This document shows positions 1 to 7,099 of a stretch of DNA of 46,470 nucleotides, piece after piece. Position 1 is the first letter of the stretch; each line of letters begins with the position of its first letter. The stretch is from Amycolatopsis taiwanensis DSM 45107 (GTDB lineage: Bacteria; Actinomycetota; Actinomycetes; Mycobacteriales; Pseudonocardiaceae): contig NZ_JAFB01000052.1 in the NCBI RefSeq assembly GCF_000519205.1, positions 1-46,470 on the forward strand, in the 5' to 3' direction. The notes below the pieces were generated by a model, which was given only the letters and a program-made list of their open reading frames with translations, did no database searches and was not told where the DNA came from. A program made the position numbers and the translations under genes.

Positions 1-477
1 CAGCTCACCGATGGTGCGGTCCGCGGCCGAGATCGAGGCCGTAGCCGCGATCTGCTCCTTGGTCTCGACCTCCTTGGCAGCCTTGTGCAACTGCTCCACA
101 ACCGCCTCGACAGCGGTCTCGATCCCACGCTTGAGGCTGATCGGGTCGGCACCCGCAGCCACGTTACGCAGACCCTCACGCACCAGCGCCTGAGCCAGCA
201 CAGTCGCCGTGGTCGTGCCGTCACCGGCTACATCATCGGTCTTCTTGGCAACTTCCTTGACCAGCTCGGCCCCGATCTTCTCCCACGGGTCCTCGAGCTC
301 GATCTCCTTGGCAATGGAAACACCATCATTGGTGATGGTCGGCGCGCCCCACTTCTTCTCGAGCACGACATTGCGGCCACGGGGGCCAAGCGTCACCTTG
401 ACGGCTTCGGCGAGGGTGTTCAGGCCGCGCTCAAGACCACGGCGGGCGTCCTCGTCGAACGCAATCAGTTTGGCCAT
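1..477 (-). CDS. groEL: Chaperonin GroEL, N-terminal 159 residues (cut by window edge)
   Basis: The reverse strand from 477 down to 1 reads MAKLIAFDEDARRGLERGLN and continues as the equatorial and intermediate domain start of a 60-kDa chaperonin. GPRGRNVV and GDGTTTATVL (the ATP-binding segments) are clear. The ATG at 477-475 has a GGAGGA ribosome site 10 bases upstream. The remaining ~380 residues lie outside the window. GroEL forms double heptameric rings in the cytoplasm that fold client proteins using ATP. No groES lies upstream within the 290-bp gap, so this is the solo type, comparable to mycobacterial groEL2. Two CIRCE operators upstream indicate HrcA repression and heat induction. Identity is secure; which paralogue it is within the genome cannot be told here. 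Confidence 0.96.
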   Translation of the reverse strand, partial: MAKLIAFDEDARRGLERGLNTLAEAVKVTLGPRGRNVVLEKKWGAPTITNDGVSIAKEIELEDPWEKIGAELVKEVAKKTDDVAGDGTTTATVLAQALVREGLRNVAAGADPISLKRGIETAVEAVVEQLHKAAKEVETKEQIAATASISAADRTIGEL

Positions 478-642
478 TTCGGTGTTGTCCTCCGGTATTG
501 GGCGCTGCTTGGCCGCATTGGGGCCGGCAGCAGGACATTTCCTTCGGCCAGGCTCGGTGCCCGCGACGGACGACCTCGCCGGGATGCCCCGGACGTGGCC
601 TCACCGTCCCGACCTACAGGCGAGCGATCGGCGACCGCCCAC

Positions 643-669
643 CTGGCACTCAACAACGCCGAGTGCCAA
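643..669 (-). promoter_or_regulatory. CIRCE operator 1 (HrcA site)
   Basis: CTGGCACTC, nine bases, then GAGTGCCAA form an inverted repeat with the classical 9-N-9 CIRCE geometry. It lies about 166 bases upstream of the groEL start and 8 bases from the second CIRCE. It is the expected binding site of the HrcA repressor. The arms match the consensus except at the outermost positions. Confidence 0.9.
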
Positions 670-677
670 AGCCGTGT

Positions 678-704
678 TTAGCACTCTCCACCGAAGAGTG
701 CAAG
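678..704 (-). promoter_or_regulatory. CIRCE operator 2 overlapping the groEL promoter
   Basis: TTAGCACTC, nine bases, then GAGTGCAAG. Read on the minus strand, a TTGCAC -35 (703-698), a 17-base spacer and a TAAACA -10 (680-675) coincide with the operator, so HrcA bound here would block RNA polymerase directly. The long leader (roughly 190 bases) to groEL carries the other CIRCE. Confidence 0.88.
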
Positions 705-769
705 CCAGCGTCACCCCGCGTGCGCATCGCCCCAGGTCAGGGCGGGGTAGGCCGCCCGACACCGGTTCG

Positions 770-2236
770 TCACGAGGACGGCCTGATGGACACCGAGGTC
801 GGCGGCGACTGGTTTCCGGAGGACGACGAGGGCTGCGTGGCGGTCGCGCCATCGGTCGGCCCGACCGGGATCTCGGGCGCGGGCGACGGCGGAGACGACG
901 AGCCGCCGCTGTTGGCCAGGATGATCGCGATGACCACGCCACCGGCGACCACCAGCACGCCGAGCGAGATCCACAGCCACATGAGCCCGCCGCTTCGCTT
1001 CGGCGGTGGTGGCGGCGGGAACCCGGGCGGCCGGTAACCGGGCGCGGCGAACGGTGGCTGGCTGCCGGACGGCGGCGTGCCGTAGGGCTGGTGGGGCGGT
1101 TGGGGCTGCTGCGGGAAGCCGGCGGGTGGGCCGTACGGCTGCTGCTGCCCCGGATGACTCTGTCCCGGGTAGGGCTGCCCCGGGTAGGGCTGCTGGGCAG
1201 CGCCCGGCTGCGGGTAGCCGTAGCCCGGTTGCCGGCCCCAGCCCGGTTGCGGCGGTTGCGGCTGGCCCGGTTGCGGCTGCGGTGGCTGGCCGGGTTGTGG
1301 CTGCTGCGGTGGATAGGGTTGCATCCCAGCGCCCTCTCCCCTCGATGGGCCGGCTGCCGCCGGTAATCCTGGACGATCCAGTTCCGCGGTCGCGCCCGTG
1401 CCGAGGGCCTTGCGCGCCTCGGAGATCAACTCGACGCAGTTGTCGTAGCGGTCGGTCGGGTTCTTCGCCATCCCGCGCCGGATCACGTCGTCGATGGCAG
1501 GTGGCAGGCCGACCGACCGCGACACCGACGGCGGCTCACCGGCCAGGTGCCCCTTGATCACGGCCGGCACGTCGCCCTGGAACGGCGGGTTGCCGGTGAG
1601 GCACGCGAAGAGCACGCACGCCAGCGCGTACTGGTCCGTGCGCCCGTCCAGCGGTTCGCCGCGCAGGTGCTCGGGCGCGGCGTAGGTGGGCGAGCCCAGG
1701 AAGTCGCCGCCGCGGGTGCGATGCCCGGTGGCACCCCGTCTGGTCAACCCGAAGTCCGCCACGTAGACGTGCTCCCGGGCCGACTCGCGGCTGGTCACCA
1801 ACACGTTGGCCGGTTTGACGTCCAGGTGCACCAGGCCCCGGCTGTGCAGGCTGTCCAGCGCGTCGGCGACCTGGTCGAGCAGCTTCAGCGTGCGGTCCGG
1901 CGAGACGGGCCCGTCCGCGATCAGGCTCGCCAGGTCGGCACCGTCCACCAGGCGCATGGCGATGTAGTGCATGCCGTCGATCTCGCCGAAGTCGTACAGG
2001 GGCACGACGTTGGCGTGGTCGATGGCGGAGGTGTTGCGGGCCTCGTCGACGAACCGCTCGCGGAACTCGGCGTCGGCCCCGAGGTGCTCACCGATCACCT
2101 TCAGCGCCACTTTGCGCCCGAGCCGGACGTCGGTGGCGCGATACATCACGCTCATGCCGCCCTTGCCGAGCACCCCGTCTATGCGGTAGTTGCCCAGCCG
2201 GCGACCGGTGAGGTCCCCCGGCACATCGCCTGTCAC
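770..2236 (-). CDS. Membrane Ser/Thr protein kinase without PASTA repeats
   Basis: A 488-residue Hanks-type kinase. The glycine loop (LGKGGMSV, about 23-30), ATP lysine K46 (VALKVI), HLDVKPANV catalytic loop (137-145), DFG (161-163) and YAAPE activation segment are all present. The HRD arginine is leucine (HLD), so it is a non-RD kinase that may not need activation-loop phosphorylation. Residues ~290-415 are a Pro/Gln/Gly-rich linker; one membrane helix follows (~417-441, LWISLGVLVVAGGVVIAI), then a short Ser/Pro-rich outer tail with no sensor domain. The GTG start at 2236 places the kinase domain at the usual distance from the N terminus; the open frame extends farther upstream but that part is Arg/Ser-rich shadow sequence. 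Substrates are unknown. Confidence 0.9.
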   Translation of the reverse strand: MTGDVPGDLTGRRLGNYRIDGVLGKGGMSVMYRATDVRLGRKVALKVIGEHLGADAEFRERFVDEARNTSAIDHANVVPLYDFGEIDGMHYIAMRLVDGADLASLIADGPVSPDRTLKLLDQVADALDSLHSRGLVHLDVKPANVLVTSRESAREHVYVADFGLTRRGATGHRTRGGDFLGSPTYAAPEHLRGEPLDGRTDQYALACVLFACLTGNPPFQGDVPAVIKGHLAGEPPSVSRSVGLPPAIDDVIRRGMAKNPTDRYDNCVELISEARKALGTGATAELDRPGLPAAAGPSRGEGAGMQPYPPQQPQPGQPPQPQPGQPQPPQPGWGRQPGYGYPQPGAAQQPYPGQPYPGQSHPGQQQPYGPPAGFPQQPQPPHQPYGTPPSGSQPPFAAPGYRPPGFPPPPPPKRSGGLMWLWISLGVLVVAGGVVIAIILANSGGSSSPPSPAPEIPVGPTDGATATQPSSSSGNQSPPTSVSIRPSS

Positions 2237-2303
2237 ACAGCGCAGCCTAGCGTCCCGGATCCGGTCAGTGGCGTGAAGCGCCTGGAGTCGCGCGCGGTGG
2301 AAG

Positions 2304-2507
2304 TCAGAGCTTGCGCACGTCCGCCGCCTGGCTGCGGCCGTCCCGGCCGGCCTGGATCTCGAACTCCACCTTGTCGCCCTCGTCGAGGGTACGGAATCCG
2401 TCCGACTGAATGGCTGAGTAATGCACGAAAACATCCGGGCCGTCCGGAGACGCGATGAACCCGTAACCTTTTTCGGAATTGAACCACTTGACCGTGCCTA
2501 CTGCCAC
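2304..2507 (-). CDS. Cold-shock domain protein (CspA family)
   Basis: 67 residues covering one complete cold-shock domain: VGTVKWFNSEKGYGFI contains RNP1 (KGYGFI) and DVFVHYSAI is RNP2. It binds single-stranded RNA or DNA and acts as an RNA chaperone in the cytoplasm. The GTG at 2507 is chosen because AAGGAGGA lies six bases upstream and the protein then begins at the conserved residues; an ATG 27 bases farther up would add a non-conserved tail. It precedes the kinase gene on the same strand by 67 bases, but no shared function is evident. Confidence 0.95.
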   Translation of the reverse strand: MAVGTVKWFNSEKGYGFIASPDGPDVFVHYSAIQSDGFRTLDEGDKVEFEIQAGRDGRSQAADVRKL

Positions 2508-2601
2508 GGCGTCCTCCTTGCGACCGAAGAACACTGGGAGTCCGTGCCGATCCGGCTCCCGAATGCGATCACGCTACCGGAATACCGCGCACGATCAATG
2601 C

Positions 2602-3219
2602 CTAATTCCGAGATTTACGAGCCTGCACCAGAATCATCCCCGGACCGGCGAAGTCCAGCGCCAGCCCTTCGCCCGTCCGAATCGATTGAGGGCCGGACGG
2701 GTCCACCGCGCGCAGGCGCACCTGCTGGGTGTCGGGATAGGCCAGCAGGAATCCCGGCCGCACCGTGATCAGCTCGCCGGGTTCGAGGTTGAGCTGGTCC
2801 ACCGGCCCCGCACAGGCGAGCACCAGCGGGCCGGTGCCGCTGTAGTGCTCCAGGAATCCGGCGTCGCTGCCGAACAGCGTCTGCAGGCCCGTCCAGCCGG
2901 CGTCGACGCGCACGGAGGACGGACGGGCCAGCACCGCGTGCTTGGCCACACACCACCCGCTCCGGCCGGTGAACTCCAGCGGGTAGACGTCGCCGGGCCC
3001 GGCCGGGGCGAGGTCGATCCAGCCGCCCTTGGCCGGCGCGGTGAACACCGACGGCCCACTCCGGCCGTGGCCGCGCGCGCCACCGCGCGCCGCCGGCACC
3101 TCGATGAAACCGAAGCTGCTCGCGATCATCGCGTCATCGGCCGCCTGCACCGCCTCGCCGGGCGCCAGGATCACGCGCGCCACGCCGAAGCTCGGCGTGT
3201 GCCGGGTCTTGACCTGCAC
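2602..3219 (-). CDS. AIM24 family protein (formerly DUF124)
   Basis: A 205-residue protein starting at the GTG at 3219, which follows GGGGAGG by about six bases and gives the family-typical opening MQVKTRHTPSFGVARV. The body is predicted all-beta, with the repeated ARGGARGHGRSG, GWCVAKHAVLA and LVLACAG segments seen in bacterial relatives of yeast Aim24. No signal peptide or membrane helix is visible. The biochemical role of the family is not established. It is divergent from moeA with 85 bases between the two starts, a position that suggests a shared promoter region but not a shared pathway. Confidence 0.85.
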   Translation of the reverse strand: MQVKTRHTPSFGVARVILAPGEAVQAADDAMIASSFGFIEVPAARGGARGHGRSGPSVFTAPAKGGWIDLAPAGPGDVYPLEFTGRSGWCVAKHAVLARPSSVRVDAGWTGLQTLFGSDAGFLEHYSGTGPLVLACAGPVDQLNLEPGELITVRPGFLLAYPDTQQVRLRAVDPSGPQSIRTGEGLALDFAGPGMILVQARKSRN

Positions 3220-3304
3220 CCAAACCTCCCCGCGTCCGCATTCGAGACAGCGTCCCGAGCGGGGAGAGTGTCGCATGTGGCCTGGCGCGGGGGAGGATGG
3301 TCCG

Positions 3305-4516
3305 GTGATATCCGTCGACGAATACCGTGCCACGGTCACCGAACTACTGGGGAGGTCCGCTCCGGCCAGCCGCCCGCTCGCCGACTGCGCGGGTCTCGTG
3401 CTCGCCGAGGACCTGCGGGCCGGCGTTTCGCTGCCGCCGTTCGACAACTCGGCGATGGACGGCTACGCCGTCCGCTCGGCCGACGTGGCCGGAGCCGACC
3501 CGGCCCACCCGGTGGAGCTGCCGGTCACCGAGGACATCCCGGCCGGCCGGACGGACGTGCCCGAACTGCGGCCGGGCACCGCGCACCGGATCATGACCGG
3601 CGCCCCGATGCCCGTCGGGGCCGACGCCGTGGTGATGGTGGAACACACCGACCGCGGCGCCGGCACCCCCGGGATGGTGCGCATCGAGCGTGCCTCCGCG
3701 CCCGGCACGCACATCCGGCGCGCCGGTGAGGACGTGTTGCAGGGCACGGTCGGGCTGCCGGCCGGGACGGTGCTGGGCCCGGCCCAGCTCGGGCTGGCCT
3801 CCGCGGTCGGGATGGACCAGCTGCGGGTGCACCGGCCGCTGCGGGTGCTGGTCGTGTCCACCGGGTCGGAACTGGTCATACCACCCCGCAAGCTGCGCTC
3901 CGGCCAGATCTACGAGTCCAACAGCGTGATGCTCGCGGCCGCGATCCGCGCGCTGGGCTGCGAGGCGGAAATCGCTTTCAGCATCGACGACGTGACCTCG
4001 TTCCGCTGGGAGATCGAGCCGCGCCTCGGCGAGTTCGACCTGCTGGTGACCTCGGGCGGGGTGAGCGCCGGCGCCTACGAGGTCGTCAAGGACGCGCTGA
4101 GCGGGCTCGGGGTGAACTTCACCAAGGTGGCCATGCAGCCGGGTGGTCCGCAGGGCAACGGCCGGTGGAACGGGATCCCCGTGGTGACACTGCCGGGCAA
4201 CCCGGTGAGCGTGCTGGTGTCCTTCGAGGTCTTCCTGCGGCCCGCGCTGCTCACCGCGCTCGGGCACCCGGAGGTGGACCGGCGGCGGGTCCGCGCACGG
4301 CTCACCGAAGGGCTCTCCTCACCGCAGGGCCGCCGCCAGTTCCGTCGCGGCTACTACTGGCAAAAGGAGGGCGAGGTGACCGGCGAGGTCGGCCCGCGCG
4401 GTGGACCCGGCTCGCACCTGCTCGCCGCGTTCACCCAGGCGAACTGCCTGATCGTGCTCCCGGAAGACGTCACCGAGGCACCCGAGGGCAGCGAAGTCGA
4501 GGTCTGGCTGCTATGA
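3305..4516 (+). CDS. moeA: Molybdopterin molybdenumtransferase MoeA
   Basis: 403 residues with the complete MoeA architecture: an N-terminal region (PPFDNSAMDGYAVR), a beta-barrel (RIMTGAPMPVGADAVVMVE), the MoCF domain with VVSTGSEL and LVTSGGVSAG, the PGNPVSVLVSFEVFLRP stretch and a C-terminal MoeA_C domain. It inserts molybdate into adenylylated molybdopterin, the last step of Moco synthesis, in the cytoplasm. The GTG at 3305 is preceded by GGGGGAGG with eight bases of spacing and yields the usual length; upstream in-frame ATGs would add shadow sequence. In M. tuberculosis a moeA paralogue also lies close to groEL2, psd and pssA, supporting orthology. Confidence 0.95.
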   Translation: MISVDEYRATVTELLGRSAPASRPLADCAGLVLAEDLRAGVSLPPFDNSAMDGYAVRSADVAGADPAHPVELPVTEDIPAGRTDVPELRPGTAHRIMTGAPMPVGADAVVMVEHTDRGAGTPGMVRIERASAPGTHIRRAGEDVLQGTVGLPAGTVLGPAQLGLASAVGMDQLRVHRPLRVLVVSTGSELVIPPRKLRSGQIYESNSVMLAAAIRALGCEAEIAFSIDDVTSFRWEIEPRLGEFDLLVTSGGVSAGAYEVVKDALSGLGVNFTKVAMQPGGPQGNGRWNGIPVVTLPGNPVSVLVSFEVFLRPALLTALGHPEVDRRRVRARLTEGLSSPQGRRQFRRGYYWQKEGEVTGEVGPRGGPGSHLLAAFTQANCLIVLPEDVTEAPEGSEVEVWLL

Positions 4517-4575
4517 GAGCGCCATTCAAACGTTCTGAGCAACACAGTCGTGGCCGGCGGCAATAACCTGGCCAC

Positions 4576-4854
4576 ATGAGCATCTTCGCGTGGATCGTGT
4601 TCGGGGCGCTGGCGGGCTGGGTGGCCAACGTCCTCGTCGGCGGGCAAGGACGGCGGCGCCTCGGTTGCCTGCTGAGCGTGCTGGTCGGCGTGCTCGGTGC
4701 CGCGCTCGGGGGGTTCATCTACCGGGTGGCGACCGGCCAGACCCGGTCGTTCGACTTCGACTTGCCGAGCTTCGGGGTGGCGGTGCTCGGCGCCGTTCTG
4801 CTGCTGGGCTTCCTGCGGCTGGTGTCCGGCTCCAACCGCCACACACCTCGATAA
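4576..4854 (+). CDS. GlsB/YeaQ/YmgE family small membrane protein
   Basis: 92 residues with three hydrophobic segments: 4-22 (FAWIVFGALAGWVANVLVGG), 30-50 (LLSVLVGVLGAALGGFIY) and 66-83. The pattern GALAGWVAN...GxLGAxLGG is the signature of the transglycosylase-associated / GlsB stress-response family (Pfam Transgly_assoc). The proteins sit in the cytoplasmic membrane and are commonly stress induced, but their molecular role is not known. It starts 59 bases after moeA on the same strand and may be co-transcribed. Confidence 0.88.
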   Translation: MSIFAWIVFGALAGWVANVLVGGQGRRRLGCLLSVLVGVLGAALGGFIYRVATGQTRSFDFDLPSFGVAVLGAVLLLGFLRLVSGSNRHTPR

Positions 4855-4903
4855 CGTGACGATTGGTAACTTTTTTCTCACGAAGGGTCATAGACTTCCC
4901 TTT

Positions 4904-4927
4904 GAGAGCTACACTCTCGGGGTTTTT
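4904..4927 (+). terminator. Weak intrinsic-terminator-like hairpin after the GlsB gene
   Basis: GAGAG, five-base loop, CTCTC, then GGGG and five T residues. The stem is short, but the T tract is unusual in this GC-rich context and lies about 50 bases downstream of the GlsB stop. It could end transcription of the moeA side or act as an attenuator for psd. Confidence 0.4.
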
Positions 4928-4935
4928 GCGGCATT

Positions 4936-4981
4936 CGCCCGGTGCCGGGCGGATGTGTCGTCGGGGGACGCATCCGCCCGG
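4936..4981 (+). promoter_or_regulatory. Mutually exclusive hairpins upstream of psd
   Basis: Segment 4945-4955 (CCGGGCGGATG) can pair perfectly with 4971-4981 (11 bp, 15-base loop). Its first seven bases can instead pair with 4936-4942 (CGCCCGG, 2-base loop). The two structures cannot coexist, the arrangement expected of an attenuator or leader switch. It lies 130 bases upstream of psd. No known riboswitch family was recognised, and a plain terminator is an alternative. Confidence 0.4.
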
Positions 4982-5111
4982 ACTCCTCACCCCACGCGTA
5001 CGCGGTGGCGGGCGGCGACCACAATCCAGGACGCGGCCCTCGGCGGGCCGGGCCTGGCGGTAGCGTGATTACCCGGAACAGGTCACACCGAGATCACGGG
5101 AAACCGACCAG

Positions 5112-5831
5112 ATGAGCCCCAACCCGGCGGCGCACGCGAGCAATCCGATCACGCACGCGCTGCGCCTGGCCCGCGAAACCCTCCCACCCATGCACCCCGC
5201 AGGCCGGCCGTTCGTGGCCGGTGGCGTGGTCGCGACCGTCCTGCTGCGGCGGCTGTCCAAACCGCTGGGCACCCTCGCCGGGCTGACCACCCTCGCCACG
5301 GCCGCGTTCTTCCGCGAACCCCGCAGAGTGCCGCCCACCAGGGACGGGCTGGCGATCGCGGCCGCGGACGGCCTGGTGTCCCTCATCGAGGAGGCATCGC
5401 CGCCACCCGAACTCGGCCTCCCGGCCGAACCGCGCATGCGGGTCAGCGTCTTCCTGTCGGTGTTCGACGTGCACGTCCAGCGCGTCCCGGCGGCCGGCGT
5501 GATCGAGCGCATCGCCTACCGGCCGGGCAAGTTCCTGTCCGCGGATCTGGACAAGGCCAGCGACGACAACGAGCGCAACTCGGTGCTGCTGCGCACCCCG
5601 GACGGTCACGAACTCGTCGTCGTGCAGATCGCGGGCCTGGTGGCACGCCGCATCGTCTGCCAGGTCGCCGAGGGCGACAAGGTCTCCGCCGGCCAGACCT
5701 ACGGCCTGATCCGCTTCGGTTCCCGCGTCGACCTCTACCTCCCCCCGGGCAGCCGGGTCCTGGTGTCCAAGGGGCAGCGCACGATCGGTGGCGAAACCCC
5801 GCTCGCCGAGCTTCCGAGCAGTAAGGACTGA
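5112..5831 (+). CDS. psd: Phosphatidylserine decarboxylase proenzyme
   Basis: 239 residues. The maturation site RFGSR (G203-S204) is present: the chain self-cleaves there and Ser204 becomes the pyruvoyl group. AADG (Asp86) and DVHVQRVP (His121) are the other conserved catalytic segments. One hydrophobic stretch (about 33-66) near the N terminus anchors it to the membrane. It converts phosphatidylserine to phosphatidylethanolamine. The length matches the short PSD-A form found in actinobacteria. It is followed after three bases by pssA, which makes its substrate, so the two form an operon. The ATG at 5112 has a poor ribosome site, and the gene may depend on the leader described above. Confidence 0.95.
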   Translation: MSPNPAAHASNPITHALRLARETLPPMHPAGRPFVAGGVVATVLLRRLSKPLGTLAGLTTLATAAFFREPRRVPPTRDGLAIAAADGLVSLIEEASPPPELGLPAEPRMRVSVFLSVFDVHVQRVPAAGVIERIAYRPGKFLSADLDKASDDNERNSVLLRTPDGHELVVVQIAGLVARRIVCQVAEGDKVSAGQTYGLIRFGSRVDLYLPPGSRVLVSKGQRTIGGETPLAELPSSKD

Positions 5832-5834
5832 CCC

Positions 5835-6800
5835 ATGGTTCGCGCCATGACCCCCAACATCCGCCTGCTGCCCAACGCGATCACCGTGCTGGCCCTGTGC
5901 GCGGGGCTGTCCGCGGTCCAGTTCGCGCTGCACCACGACTGGACGCTCGCGATCGGTGCGATCGGCGTGGCCGCGGTGCTGGACAGCCTCGACGGGCGCA
6001 TCGCCCGGCTGCTCGACGCCACCTCGAAGATGGGCGCCGAGCTGGATTCCCTGTCCGACGCGATCTCCTTCGGCGTGGCGCCGGCGCTGGTGCTCTACCT
6101 CTGGCAGCCCGACATCCAGGGCTTCGGCTGGATCACCTCGCTGGTCTTCGCGGTCTGCATGGTGCTCCGGCTGGCCCGCTTCAACACGCTGCTGGACGTC
6201 GAAAAACCGCCGTACGCCAACGAGTTCTTCGTGGGCGTCCCGGCACCGGCCGGCGGCCTGCTGGCGCTGCTGCCGCTGATCATCACCATCCAGTTCGGCG
6301 ACGGCTGGTGGTCCACCCGGCCGGCGGTGTGGCCGTGGACGATCGCCATCGCGCTGCTGCTGATCAGCCGCATCCCGACGCTGTCGCTCAAGACCGTCCG
6401 GGCGCCGGCCAAGGCCGCGGCCCCGCTGCTGGTCGTCGTCTGCCTGCTGGCCGCGGCGATCATCCAGTACCCGTTCGTCGCGCTGGCCATCGCGCTGGTG
6501 CTGTACCTGGTGCACATCCCGTTCTCGGTGCGCCGGTACCACTGGCTGGCCAACCACCCGGAGGCCTGGCACGTGCCGATGGCCGAACGGCGGGCCATCC
6601 GGCGGGCGCGCAGCACGCTGCGGATCCGGTTGCGGCGCCCGCGGTTCCCGCGGGTCGCGGGGGGCGTACGGCGCGGCACCCACCTGCCGCGCCAGGAGCA
6701 CGTCGTGCGCGGTGTCCGCACCTTCCCGCCGGACAGCCAGGAGCGCGCCCGCCGGCGCAGCTGGCGCCGCATAGGCCTACGCCAACGCGGCAAACGGTAG
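5835..6800 (+). CDS. pssA: CDP-diacylglycerol-serine O-phosphatidyltransferase
   Basis: 321 residues, about eight membrane helices. The CDP-alcohol phosphotransferase signature DG-x2-AR-x8-G-x3-D-x3-D reads DGRIARLLDATSKMGAELD followed by SLSD. It transfers a phosphatidyl group from CDP-diacylglycerol to L-serine at the cytoplasmic membrane, feeding Psd. Residues after ~245 form an Arg-rich cytoplasmic tail (RRAIRRARSTLRIRLRRPR) that extends beyond the minimal family fold. The start at 5835 is three bases after the psd stop; an internal ATG at 5847 is an alternative. Downstream lies repeat element A and a gene on the opposite strand, so the operon ends here. Confidence 0.94.
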   Translation: MVRAMTPNIRLLPNAITVLALCAGLSAVQFALHHDWTLAIGAIGVAAVLDSLDGRIARLLDATSKMGAELDSLSDAISFGVAPALVLYLWQPDIQGFGWITSLVFAVCMVLRLARFNTLLDVEKPPYANEFFVGVPAPAGGLLALLPLIITIQFGDGWWSTRPAVWPWTIAIALLLISRIPTLSLKTVRAPAKAAAPLLVVVCLLAAAIIQYPFVALAIALVLYLVHIPFSVRRYHWLANHPEAWHVPMAERRAIRRARSTLRIRLRRPRFPRVAGGVRRGTHLPRQEHVVRGVRTFPPDSQERARRRSWRRIGLRQRGKR

Positions 6801-6875
6801 TCAGCGGCTGCCGATTCACCACGTCGGCGCTGACATCGGCAGAAGCCCCCAGCCGTCTCCCACCCCTCAACGCCC

Positions 6876-7021
6876 GGAACACACCCGCCCGAACCCGCAA
6901 CACACCCGCCCGAACCCGGAACACACCCGCCTGGACCGGGGACACACCACGGCCTCGGCGTGTCCCCGGTCCAGGACGACGAGTTCCCGGTCCAGGACGA
7001 CGAGTTCCCGGTTCAGGACGG
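6876..7021. repeat. Intergenic repeat element A: inverted arrays of ~21-bp units
   Basis: Three 21-base units of the type GGAACACACCCGCCTGGACC run forward from 6876. Then comes a hairpin core with 16-bp perfect arms (6930-6945 and 6960-6975, 14-base loop) centred on GGGGACAC. Three units of GGTCCAGGACGACGAGTTCCC follow, which are the same motif reversed. The whole could fold into one long imperfect hairpin. It fills the gap between the convergent pssA and amidohydrolase genes, so it may act as a two-way terminator or be an expanding repeat. Confidence 0.8.
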
Positions 7022-7099
7022 CCAGTCTCAGAACCTGTGGCGGCGCGAGCTGCTTGCCTTAGCGCAAGCGGCTCGCCGCTTATGAACTTGCGCGGTCCC

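Noticed and set aside
85..1366. Long plus-strand open frames opposite groEL and the kinase gene
   Set aside because: They are Arg/Pro/Gly-rich shadows of well-supported minus-strand genes, with no ribosome sites or recognisable domains.
5094..6701. A 535-residue minus-strand frame opposite psd-pssA
   Set aside because: Composition is that of an antisense GC-rich shadow (His/Arg/Gln-rich), while psd and pssA on the plus strand have full motif sets.
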